A DNA stretch of 64,000 nucleotides from Parelaphostrongylus tenuis (lineage: Eukaryota > Nematoda > Chromadorea > Rhabditida > Metastrongylidae). The notes under the pieces were generated by a model. That model saw only the letters and a list, made by a program, of their open reading frames with translations. It ran no database searches and was not told the DNA's origin. Of the stretch, positions 24,101 through 28,799 are shown one piece after another. How positions within the stretch are numbered: the first letter of the stretch is position 1; the number at the start of each line of letters is the position of its first letter. Position numbers and translations under genes: made by a program. The stretch lies in assembly GCA_019055375.1 (NCBI GenBank), contig JAHQIW010000662.1, positions 515,420 through 579,419 of the forward strand, written 5' to 3'.

Positions 24101-27100
24101 CCTCTTACAGCACACTTATGCTCATGAGCATCTGTAATCAGTATGCTATCGTTGGCCGGCAATGAGGACGCATGTGGATTGCATGTGGCTATGCTCATTG
24201 TGTTCCCTTCTAAATGTAACTTGTTCAGAAACGAACGATAGGGTAACAAGAGAAAAAAACTAAACAGTAGAAAATTAAAAATGAGTCTAACCTGATGGAG
24301 CTGGCAGAATAACGAAAGCAGCAGCAGACTGAGGTGGTGGAAGAGACGGGAGCGGACATGAAGGTTCGATGGAACTCAACCACAGACAAACTGTACCATC
24401 TCTTTAATTATACTACTTGGAATCCATACACTATTTTCTTCAATAGATTCGTCAAATAGCTGACGATTGTGATGCTTTTGCAAAAGTCACTCTTTCAATT
24501 ATTTGTCATTATTCTAGTGTTACTACTTTTGCTTCATAAGAAAAGCTGAATCCTGTTAATTTTTATGATATGAGATAACATAAACGAAATAAATGAGAAC
24601 ATAATTTATCTCACTATTTTTATTTGAGCCAACATGTCATGTCGTCTGGTAATGGGCTCTTGTACAGCCCGATAAAACACTCGAAACAAAGCTATAATAT
24701 ATTGAAAATACCAGCCAAAGAGCAATCAAGTGTAAAACGCTGTAAGTTCGGTGATAATTTCATTTGACTTAGAGTTCGTCTTTACTACCTCTTAGTGAGG
24801 GGACTGGAGCACCCACAGAGGATTGGCTAAAATGACTGAAAGACGACGGGTACTGCCCTACTGACGAGACTGTAAGGTCGAAACACGTGTATCGGGCTGT
24901 ACAAGAGCCCATTAAAAGACCACATGACATGTTGGCTCAAATAATAATTATGAAATTCATTGAGATTTAAGCATGGTCTTAATGAAACACTCGAAATAAA
25001 GCAGTCTAGAATGATTCCTAAAAATTCTTCATTTTATAGCTGTGTTATGCTATTATAAGTATATGTAAATGTAATGTAAGTAAAAGTATATGTAAGTAAA
25101 AGCTAGCGCTTTTATAGCTCTGTCATGCTATTATAAGTAAATGATGTTGAGTGATGTGCAAGACTTTTGCGTCAGCGGGACTTGAACCCGCATTTCACCC
25201 TATCCTGGAACGTGCTCTGTCTCGTTGCACTACCGACGCCTGTTTTGTCACCACTTCTCCAACGTCACAACTCATCTATCTGTCAACAACTTGCCACCAC
25301 TCCTTCTACGCTACAACCCAGCCCGAACCGTTGAAGCTTAATTGCCGGCAGATAGATGCGTTGCAGCGTAGAAAGAGTGACAGCAAAACAGGCGTTGGTA
25401 GTGCAGTGGGTTAGAACACTCGCCTCCGGGTAGGGTAAAATAAAGTCGCGTCCTGCCTGACGCAAGAGTCTTACATCACTCAACGTCGTTGGGTTATATT
25501 TTATATTTATACATAAGCCGTCAGCTTTCCTAGGTTTAATTTCGAGTCAACATGTGCTCGCCAGACCAAATCTGTTCGCCAGTAGTTATTGACACCTCCA
25601 ACACTTTGCATCATAGAAAAAGTGGTAGTATAGCAAGGGTCGGTAGTGTAGTGATTAGTTAGTACGTATCTTAGGAAAAAGTGAGATACTGGCTCAACTA
25701 TCGCCACAAATTCGAATTTTTACATATCACTCAACATTTTTTGAAATATAGAAAAGAATAAATAAATGAATATCACTGCGGGCTTAATAAAAATAATGGG
25801 CAACATTCAACAAAGACTGTGTATCTTGTGAACAGGCATCATGAAAGACATGCCTTGTTCGAAGGAATAACGCACCACTTTAGACAAAATCCTCCACGAT
25901 TTAGTAAATTGTTCAAAACGTTCACTAACTTCGTTTTAATGGCCATCATATCATCATTAGGGCACTGGCATTGGCCGTTTTTGCAATAGGCTCCTGGCCA
26001 AACCACCGAACACTGGACATCGTAAAAACAGCCGGATTCCGAAGGTGAGATTCCTATCATTGAAAAAGTTTCGTTATTGCTTATCCTGCGAGATTACCTG
26101 TAATGGATGGAAACAAACGTTCGTAGCAGTACGCATCGATAGCAATGTAAGTCGACAGACATCTGCAACGACCACTGACGCAGTACATCCCACTGAGACA
26201 ATCAGTATTGAACGAGCAGACATCTCCAACTCGTCCGGAACCTGAATATCTTCTGATTTATTACTTTTGCACATGCCCTTTATATCTGCAACAATGAATT
26301 GTCACGTCATCAGCATTTTCAGAATAAAGAACTGCCCGGCGAAAGGTTTGATAGAAACAATTTACTCGTGAGGTCACCTTTCACCATTAGTATTCTACGT
26401 TGTGGAACAAAAACTTTGCTGAAAGTGATAACTTACAAGTCTTGGGACAACGCCCAAATGCATGAACACATCAAACTTTTTCGTTGCAAAATAAAAAAAC
26501 ATTTTTTATATCACATCCTGAAAATATTACCAGTTGTGCCTTGTAGGTGAAAATCGAGAGAAGTTGGGTCAACGCAATTCAGTGTAAACGGGCTGAAGTG
26601 TGTCAAACTTCCGTCGGAACAAAATTTTTGCTTGTAGACACCATCTCGACAGACCAGATATGATGAAGTCTCAATATTAACACTTCTGAAACAATCGAAG
26701 TAGCTTCATATCTAGAATTTCATAGTCAGTATACTATTCACAAAATCAAGACATGAATGACAGCGAAAACATGGTGGACTGGATGATGTGGTAGGCGCTA
26801 AAGGAGTAACTTGCAAAACGATTTCCAATCATCGCTTTTAGCACGGTTTCCTAAGCATTTTGAATCCTCTCAACAAGATAAGTTCATGTGCCTGAACGAC
26901 CAGGTATTCACTTATCGTCGAGATCTGTACAATACTGACTTCGTTCTTGGATTACAGAATAAAAAAGGAAATTTGTCGTCTTCGTCTTTGGCGCATTTCG
27001 TTCCGAGAGCCTCACGAATTGTGCAGTTGTCGCATTTATCTTCCTCAGAACACCAGTGGTCACGTGGAGAAACTATAATGGTCATTATTTGAATACACAG

Positions 27101-27255
27101 TGGTTATATCACAAGGCTCAAAGCTTTCATAAGAAGTCTTCACATGAAGCAGCTTTGTTCCACCTACCTACTACTTCATACAGTCCATAATTTGAAGTGT
27201 GAACGAGCGTACCTGTTGAGATCATAGTGACTGCTCCAACAAAAAGTATTAGCAT
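97..27255 (-). CDS. Secreted multi-domain EB/Kunitz/lustrin cysteine-rich protein, 30 exons, 3' end off window
   Basis: Large secreted nematode protein gene. Exons in transcription order: 27213-27255, 26940-27072, 26531-26685, 26098-26241, 25930-26053, 24292-24401, 24097-24209, 23795-23918, 22789-22854, 21595-21771, 20158-20304, 16897-17023, 16328-16440, 14977-15102, 13755-13815, 13378-13490, 12980-13129, 11829-11914, 11597-11687, 10763-10903, 10260-10329, 9937-10081, 9404-9527, 4286-4443, 3782-3878, 3546-3637, 3298-3373, 2965-3039, 234-338, 97-173. Every junction keeps frame and no internal stop is met over about 1,121 codons. Order: signal peptide, Cys-rich N-terminus, two EB modules, Pro-rich linker, then alternating lustrin-type and Kunitz domains, then a lustrin run. 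Least certain: the acceptor of exon 8 (alternative at 24029), the donor of exon 9 (alternative at 22760) and the exon 24/25 junction. Known of such proteins: extracellular matrix, cuticle or protease-inhibitor roles; the actual function is not known from this sequence. Confidence 0.85.
234..3039 (-). CDS. Exons 28-29: lustrin-type repeat split by a 2.6-kb intron
   Basis: Exon 28 (2965-3039) encodes [15 protein letters not shown] and KSCDPFDVN. Exon 29 (234-338) encodes [16 protein letters not shown] and YQCCGSQF. Together they make one module. Both junctions are phase 1. Acceptors ATTGCAG and TTTTTTAG; donors GTGAGT and GTAATC. Confidence 0.82.
1005..1345. repeat. Palindromic tRNA-derived element, partial right arm
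   Basis: The left arm (about 1031-1140) is, on the minus strand, tRNA-like: an A-box-like GTGCAACGGTTAGCA and a B-box GGTTCGAATCC. The right arm (about 1295-1345) is the same sequence on the plus strand and stops early. It lies in intron 28 of the large minus-strand gene. Confidence 0.65.
3298..3878 (-). CDS. Exons 25-27: two lustrin-type repeats
   Basis: Exon 25 (3782-3878) reads [17 protein letters not shown] and GYCCSQN. Exon 26 (3546-3637) reads [29 protein letters not shown]. Exon 27 (3298-3373) continues GFTCRQQLE and HFCCAVV. The third module is therefore split between exons 26 and 27 in phase 0. Acceptors TTTGGTCAG, CTTACAG and AATCTAG; donors GTGAAT, GTACAA and GTACGA. Confidence 0.85.
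4286..4443 (-). CDS. Exon 24: complete lustrin-type repeat
   Basis: It encodes [33 protein letters not shown] and YYCCASISG, one of the clearest lustrin-type modules in the gene (CPxG, C, CPxGYxC, CC). Acceptor TTTTTAG. The donor lies in a GTGTGTGT run with several phases possible; I chose the one giving phase 0 for exon 25. Confidence 0.87.
5032..5742 (+). repeat. Dispersed repeat, unit 1
   Basis: Shares near-colinear sequence with 6285-6857 plus 7745-7865, including the stretches around TTTTCGGTTATGC, GGCTTCGGCT and CACGTCACGGAGTATCCTAA. No terminal inverted repeat or coding domain recognised. It sits in the 5-kb intron 23 of the Kunitz/lustrin gene. Confidence 0.6.
5848..6177 (+). pseudogene. 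Acidic coding-like open stretch, probable transposon ORF relic
   Basis: A 109-codon open frame without a usable ATG at its start encodes an acidic peptide ([15 protein letters not shown], then [18 protein letters not shown]) and ends at TAG 6175-6177. A second protein-like stretch ([20 protein letters not shown]) precedes it in another frame. It lies on the strand opposite the host gene, between two copies of a dispersed repeat. Acidic N-termini are common in DNA transposases, but I see no catalytic motif, so the family is unknown. Confidence 0.4.
6285..7865. repeat. Dispersed repeat, unit 2, split by a fold-back insertion
   Basis: Positions 6285-6857 and 7745-7865 together match unit 1 at 5032-5742. 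Between them (about 6858-7757) lies a 0.9-kb inverted-repeat element whose arms begin ATCGGTACTCATCC and end in its reverse complement, and which also share the GCTGACCAAGG and CAGCGCAATAA tracts in opposite orientation. The fold-back element therefore inserted into an existing repeat copy. Confidence 0.6.
8080..8720. repeat. Degenerate satellite-like repeat stretch
   Basis: Contains several diverged copies of a motif family (TTTTGACTGCTACAGCG, GAAAAACACGTTTTC, TTGGAAAAGTTTTGTCC) also found at 41.8-42.7 kb, 43.5-44.1 kb and 46.1-46.4 kb. No open frame of note. Confidence 0.4.
9020..9140 (-). repeat. tRNA-derived element, single arm
   Basis: Minus-strand copy of the tRNA-like arm (B-box GGTTCGAATCCC followed by GGCTGACGCAAACG). 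It matches the left arm at 1031-1110 almost base for base but lacks the inverted partner. Confidence 0.6.
9404..9527 (-). CDS. Exon 23: end of lustrin-type repeat
   Basis: It reads [19 protein letters not shown] and [10 protein letters not shown], completing the repeat begun by CNPGD in exon 22. Phase 0 to 1. The following intron (4,444-9,403) is about 5 kb and filled with repeats. The reading phase still matches exon 24 across it. Confidence 0.85.
9937..10329 (-). CDS. Exons 21-22: Kunitz domain 5 and start of next lustrin repeat
   Basis: Exon 21 (10260-10329) encodes [18 protein letters not shown]. Exon 22 (9937-10081) encodes [25 protein letters not shown], then CNPGDTVYK, which opens the next lustrin repeat. 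All six Kunitz Cys are present; the residue after C2 is Gly. The phase-2 intron falls at the Arg before FYFN, as in Kunitz domains 2 and 3. Donors GTGAAT and GTGAGT; acceptor CCTTGCAG. Confidence 0.88.
10763..10903 (-). CDS. Exon 20: lustrin-type repeat
   Basis: Symmetric phase 1-1 exon. It reads [29 protein letters not shown] and KRCCPTK, a clear lustrin-type module with CPxG, CPSGYxC and CC. Acceptor TACTGCAG. The donor GTCGGT is weak but is the only one that keeps phase with exon 21. Confidence 0.87.
11597..11914 (-). CDS. Exons 18-19: Kunitz domain 4, complete six-Cys, Gly at P1
   Basis: Exon 18 (11829-11914) encodes [17 protein letters not shown] and [10 protein letters not shown]. Exon 19 (11597-11687) encodes [17 protein letters not shown] and EKCQSYC. 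All six Cys are present. The position after C2 is Gly, which does not favour a trypsin-like target. The intron is phase 0 and lies after the YYYN strand, unlike the phase-2 intron of the other split Kunitz domains, so it has shifted or been gained. The donor is GTTGTT (weak) and the acceptors are TATTTCAG and ATTTAG. Confidence 0.87.
12156..12774 (+). mobile_element. Mariner-family MITE with transposase N-terminal remnant, copy 1
   Basis: Terminal inverted repeats (left GTTGGAAAAATGTCCTGAG, right ending CTCAAAACTTTTTCCCCAAT) bound an element matching 20354-20757. An ATG at 12293 opens [18 protein letters not shown] and then [12 protein letters not shown], which aligns with the N-terminal helix-turn-helix of mariner transposases. 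The frame stops after 56 residues and the catalytic domain is absent. A palindromic tRNA-like element is nested at about 12490-12680. Confidence 0.7.
12490..12680 (-). repeat. tRNA-derived element nested in the mariner MITE
   Basis: Minus strand carries GGTGCAACGGCTCAGCA and GAGTTCAAATCCCGGCTCACG, the A and B boxes of the tRNA-like arm. The flanks GACTATCAGTTTTGT and GACCATTAGCTTTGC look like a diverged 15-bp target-site duplication, as the empty site is seen in the second MITE copy near 20665. Confidence 0.6.
12980..13129 (-). CDS. Exon 17: lustrin-type repeat
   Basis: Symmetric phase 1-1 exon of 150 nt. It reads [33 protein letters not shown] and GCCPSK, a full lustrin-type six-Cys module. 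Acceptor CATTTAG; donor GTGAGT. Confidence 0.88.
13378..13815 (-). CDS. Exons 15-16: Kunitz domain 3, complete six-Cys, Lys at P1
   Basis: Exon 15 (13755-13815) encodes [18 protein letters not shown]. Exon 16 (13378-13490) encodes [31 protein letters not shown]. They join in phase 2 at a Trp codon. All six cysteines are present with normal spacing. The residue after C2, which aligns with the P1 residue of BPTI, is Lys, so this is the domain in the protein most likely to inhibit a trypsin-like protease. P1' is Gln rather than the usual small residue, so activity is only inferred. Confidence 0.9.
13900..14075 (-). repeat. tRNA-derived element, single arm
   Basis: The minus strand shows the tRNA-like arm in degenerate form (GTAGTGCAACAGGCTAG, GTTTGAATCC) ending in TTTTGCAGATCACTGAAC, close to the terminal sequence of the palindromic family. 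It lies in intron 14. Confidence 0.5.
14412..14745 (-). pseudogene. Mariner transposase C-terminal relic, catalytic Asp lost
   Basis: The minus strand reads [33 protein letters not shown], then in another frame [15 protein letters not shown] and a TAG at 14414-14412. These are hallmarks of the mariner (D,D34D) catalytic core. In the first motif the family's HDNARPH is QNNARLH, so the second catalytic Asp is Asn, and a frameshift separates the blocks. The third Asp (SPFDY) is kept at the right spacing. The N-terminal half is missing. Dead copy. Confidence 0.8.
14977..15102 (-). CDS. Exon 14: lustrin-type repeat
   Basis: Symmetric phase 1-1 exon. It reads [13 protein letters not shown], then [14 protein letters not shown] and YGVCCPTP, with the six-Cys arrangement ending in CC. 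Strong acceptor (CTTTTTAG) and donor (GTGAGC). It lies between Kunitz domains 2 and 3. Confidence 0.85.
15615..15832 (-). repeat. tRNA-derived SINE, degenerate partial copy
   Basis: Matches the body of the roughly 290-bp SINE family seen at 38441, 54654 and elsewhere: AGACAAGCCTGGTATCAATT, CCCCGGAGGCATGGACGG, GTGAACCATGAGCGCG. The tRNA-like head is lost. Confidence 0.6.
16328..17023 (-). CDS. Exons 12-13: Kunitz domain 2, lacking C2 and C4
   Basis: Exon 12 (16897-17023) holds the first half, with VICSENGG followed by a long Cys-free stretch. Exon 13 (16328-16440) holds the second half: [31 protein letters not shown]. They join in phase 2 within an Arg codon, giving the canonical R-YYYN. C2 is absent and the usual GC is replaced by GF, so the C2-C4 disulfide is lost as in Kunitz 1. 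Exon 12 needs the GTAGCG donor to keep phase. The intron between them contains a palindromic tRNA-like element. Confidence 0.8.
16505..16835. repeat. Palindromic tRNA-derived element
   Basis: Ends in ACCGCAAGTGGCGGCTAAA and ACCGCAAGTGGCGGTTAAA. It contains a plus-strand tRNA-like arm (TGCAAGGGTGCAGCGCTCG, GGTTCGAATCTC). It lies in intron 12. Confidence 0.6.
17140..17712 (+). mobile_element. Mariner-derived MITE, second family, copy 1
   Basis: Left end TAGGTTCAGCAAAAAG; right end TTCTGTTCAACCCTA. The internal sequence matches 44353-44921 along its length, including a remnant of the transposase N-terminus (AAGCGTTTCAAAAAAGGCAG, then a GTCATCTGTTTTGGGCGAAAG tract). The frame is broken in this copy. 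Confidence 0.6.
18240..18490. repeat. Degenerate palindromic tRNA-derived element
   Basis: Minus-strand arm (about 18290-18365: GGTTTGATTCCCG, TGCAATGGGCTCGCACGCG) followed by a plus-strand arm (about 18405-18480: GGTTAGCACGCGCCCGC, GTTGATTCCCGC) ending in TTTTGCATATCACTCAATG. Same head-to-head layout as at 25140-25500. Confidence 0.55.
20158..20304 (-). CDS. Exon 11: lustrin-type cysteine-rich repeat
   Basis: A symmetric phase 1-1 exon of 147 nt. It reads [12 protein letters not shown], then [20 protein letters not shown] and NLCCPSR. The pattern C, C, CP-x3-EC and closing CC is that of nematode lustrin-type repeats, which sit between Kunitz domains in secreted proteins. Acceptor GATTACAG; donor GTACGT. 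It follows Kunitz domain 1 directly in the protein. Confidence 0.85.
20354..20757 (+). mobile_element. Mariner-family MITE with transposase N-terminal remnant, copy 2
   Basis: Compact copy of about 400 bp. Ends AATAGGTTGGGGATAAAG and TTTTTCCCAACCTATT form an inverted repeat at TA-rich flanks. ATG at 20496 opens [18 protein letters not shown] and then [11 protein letters not shown], the mariner N-terminal helix-turn-helix, stopping after about 47 codons. Confidence 0.72.
21595..21771 (-). CDS. Exon 10: Kunitz domain 1, lacking C2 and C4
   Basis: One exon, phase 1 to 1, encodes a whole Kunitz domain starting FTCQQPKKG and continuing [26 protein letters not shown]. Cysteines C1, C3, C5 and C6 are present. 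C2 (before the aromatic RWWFN) and C4 (normally GC after the F-x-F/Y) are both missing. The matched loss removes the disulfide that braces the inhibitory loop, so protease inhibition is unlikely and a structural or binding role is more plausible (inference). Acceptor TATTATAG; donor GTCAGT. Confidence 0.85.
21852..22676. mobile_element. Fold-back DNA element filling intron 9
   Basis: Long inverted repeat: the left arm (GGACAGGAGCTTTTCATAGG, later AACTGAGAGTTT) pairs with the right arm (CCTATTAAAAACTCCTGTCC, AAGTCTCAGTTTTCG). Inner arms around CATATGCGACC and GGCCGCATATGCG also pair. No open frame. It takes up nearly all of the intron between exons 9 and 10. Confidence 0.7.
22789..24401 (-). 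CDS. Exons 6-9: proline-rich linker and divergent lustrin-type segment
   Basis: Exon 6 (24292-24401) encodes a Pro/Ala-rich linker ([18 protein letters not shown]). Exon 7 (24097-24209) has TCNPH and HKCAVRG. Exon 8 (23795-23918) contains DLYDCIDN and ends [10 protein letters not shown], the paired-Cys signature that closes a lustrin-type repeat. Exon 9 (22789-22854) adds [17 protein letters not shown]. For exon 8 I prefer the TTTTTCAG acceptor at 23919-23920; using the weaker AG at 24030-24031 would add 37 residues in frame. Exon 9 could instead run down to 22760, but only the shorter form keeps phase with exon 10. This is the least certain part of the model. Confidence 0.6.
24623..24942. 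mobile_element. MITE with about 60-bp terminal inverted repeats
   Basis: Left end TTTGAGCCAACATGTCATG with GGGCTCTTGTACAGCCCGAT; right end ATCGGGCTGTACAAGAGCCC with CATGACATGTTGGCTCAAA. No coding frame. It lies in intron 5, flanked by TA-rich sequence. Confidence 0.75.
25140..25500. repeat. Palindromic tRNA-derived element, most complete copy
   Basis: The left arm on the minus strand and the right arm on the plus strand both read TGACGCAAGAGTC / TTTTGCGTCAG and contain A-box-like (GGTAGTGCAGTGGGTTAG) and B-box-like (GTTCAAGTCCCGC) tracts. Outer ends are TTGAGTGATGTGCAAGAC and CTTACATCACTCAAC. The centre carries ATAGATGCGTTGCAGCG. Confidence 0.7.
25590..25745 (+). repeat. tRNA-derived element, single plus-strand arm
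   Basis: Contains GGTCGGTAGTGTAGTGATTAG and the terminal ACATATCACTCAACAT of the same family, without its partner arm. Confidence 0.5.
25930..26241 (-). CDS. Exons 4-5: two EB modules
   Basis: Exon 4 (26098-26241, phase 1 to 1) encodes [19 protein letters not shown] followed by CRCL and CYER. This is the C-x5-C-x5-C-x4-CxC pattern of the nematode EB module. Exon 5 (25930-26053) carries a second copy ([18 protein letters not shown], then GQCQCP). EB modules occur in nematode secreted proteins, often beside Kunitz domains, and their molecular role is poorly known. Acceptors are TATTCAG and AATGATAG; donors are GTAATC and GTTAGT. Confidence 0.8.
26531..27072 (-). CDS. Exons 2-3: N-terminal cysteine-rich region
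   Basis: Exon 2 (26940-27072) and exon 3 (26531-26685) join in phase 2 through a split Lys codon. Exon 2 reads [17 protein letters not shown] and then an acidic stretch with two more Cys. Exon 3 has four Cys in about 50 residues (VCRDG, FCSDG, LNCVDP), a spacing that recalls small chitin-binding-like or EB-adjacent modules. I do not recognise a named domain with certainty. The exon 3 acceptor (TTGTTTCAG) and the phase match on both sides support real coding sequence. Confidence 0.7.
27213..27255 (-). CDS. Exon 1: start codon and signal peptide
   Basis: ATG at 27255-27253 opens a short hydrophobic peptide ([14 protein letters not shown]) that ends in phase 1 at a GTACGC donor. It joins in frame to exon 2. 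The hydrophobic core fits a cleavable signal peptide and marks the protein as secreted. A TTTGATAG acceptor-like site lies about 12 nt upstream of the ATG, as expected for a spliced-leader addition site. Confidence 0.75.
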
Positions 27256-27280
27256 TATATGGAAATCCTATCAAAGACAG
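27256..27280 (-). promoter_or_regulatory. Putative trans-splice (spliced leader) acceptor
   Basis: On the minus strand a pyrimidine-rich stretch ending TTTGATAG (AG at about 27269-27268) lies about 12 nt before the start codon of the Kunitz/lustrin gene. Nematode mRNAs commonly receive a spliced leader at such a site close to the ATG. The call rests on position and motif only. Confidence 0.4.
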
Positions 27281-27458
27281 TGACAGTATGCTTCTCCGCA
27301 GTATTCCTTCTAAATAATCCTATAACAACTCTACGTTAACTGTAACAATTTCTTGCACTAACACACATTAAAGTGGCACGATACGAATCTTCTCTAATAT
27401 TCTCAAATCAAGCTTTACCAAAGCCGATGTAGTTGAGGAAAAAAGATGATCTTAAAGA

Positions 27459-27564
27459 ACGTGAAAACAGAAATTCTTCAACTATTGTTCCATACTTCAT
27501 ATTAAGCCTTGACGTGAAAACAGAAATTCTTCAACTATTGTTCCATACTTCATATTAAGCCTTG
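27459..27564. repeat. Perfect 53-bp tandem duplication
   Basis: A 53-bp unit beginning ACGTGAAAACAGAAATTC and ending TATTAAGCCTTG occurs twice without a mismatch (27459-27511 and 27512-27564). It lies upstream of the large minus-strand gene. Confidence 0.85.
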
Positions 27565-27569
27565 AATGA

Positions 27570-28240
27570 GTGAATGAAAGTGCCTCAATAAGCTTTTGTA
27601 TAAAAATTTAAGGATTCTATGGAAAATCGCTTTCATTCCCATTCTGTTTCGCTAGTTTTTTCACATTTACATGACTGGAGAGTGTAATTACATCTCTGAA
27701 TGGACTTAATGTTCAGTTCATCTCTAGTCAGATTATCCTATGATAAGATGTTCGACACTTTGATCCAAGAGGTCCATTGAAGATGCGTTATCGCAAGACC
27801 CAATGAATTATCTGTGCTTCCGTCACAGGCAAACAGAGTAGGCATCTTCTGCTGAAAGCGATGAATGCTCTGTCTTGATCGTTGAGCACTCCTGAACAGC
27901 TTCTCGATGCAATAAAAATGATCGAAATCATACAGATACCCGGTGGGACTGCTCGTCCGCTGACTGGGTTAAAAATACAGATAAGATATTCCCATGTACA
28001 TGACTTTATATGGAGTAAATTGTTTTCAAGTTAATGCTACAAACTTCGGCAGAAGTAGGTGCAGCTAGAAATTTACGGAGCAAGAAAATGTTATGAATGG
28101 AATCGTATGCTAGAAACAATATGAAGTACGTGTTCGTGATTGACTAAGTTATCAAATGGCTTCTCAGTTTCACTGATAAAATCACGGGGTATCCTCACGA
28201 CCTCAAAAAATCAACACTCAACGCAGACACTTCATGTGAG
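27570..28240. other. Unassigned intergenic sequence
   Basis: Between the 5' end of the large minus-strand gene and the duplicated block. I see no convincing gene or mobile-element signature. Confidence 0.5.
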
Positions 28241-28407
28241 AAACGAACGCGGAAGACACCACCCAGCATTTCTCGTACGACGATCCAACTCCAGTCGAGT
28301 TGAAAAAAGAACAAGCGGAAGGTGACTCAAGTTTAAAAACGACGGAGCTAGCACAGCCCGATAGCGATTATGTCTTTGAAGAAAAGTATCCAACGCTTCA
28401 AAGCTCG
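28241..28407 (+). CDS. Candidate isolated exon encoding an acidic peptide
   Basis: After an AG at 28239-28240 the frame is open for 56 codons and reads EDTTQHFSYDDPTPVELKK, then LAQPDSDYVFEEKYPTL, ending in phase 0 at a GTATGT donor. Composition is coding-like. I found no partner exon in phase, and the next sequence (from 28618) is duplicated repeat-rich DNA. It may be a relic of a gene cut by the duplication. Function unknown. Confidence 0.35.
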
Positions 28408-28799
28408 GTATGTCACAAGCATTGGAGAGCAAAATCCATGGAAAACTGTTTACACAGAGATATTTTTATTTGATAAAAACAAACTAGAAGTTTCACATTT
28501 GATGTTCACATTTTTGACAGTGATTCATGTAATCAATCCATTAATCAGCTTATTAATTCACTTATTATATGATCTCGCATCATGTTATCAACTCGTGCTG
28601 AGGCTTCTTCCGTTTTCATCACGAGCGCTGTTGAATATTGGTCGATACTCTTTGGAGACTGTACTGAAGCATTTACATATAGCCTAGAGCGAGCGAGTTA
28701 TCCCAGAAGAGTACGGCAGCAATTTCCTGACCGCCGAGGTATAAGAGGTTTAATGAAGCCGAACGAGGTTCGAGCTAATGTCTGAATAGGTTGAGTCGC

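Noticed and set aside
26811..27092. Plus-strand frame of 93 codons at 26811-27092
   Set aside because: Antisense of exon 2 of the minus-strand gene, which has matching splice phases on both sides.
28582..28785. Conserved plus-strand frame at 28582-28785 and 51035-51220 as a gene exon
   Set aside because: The frame is similar in both copies, but the 5' parts differ and the segment carries a tRNA-like tract on the other strand. More likely repeat than gene.
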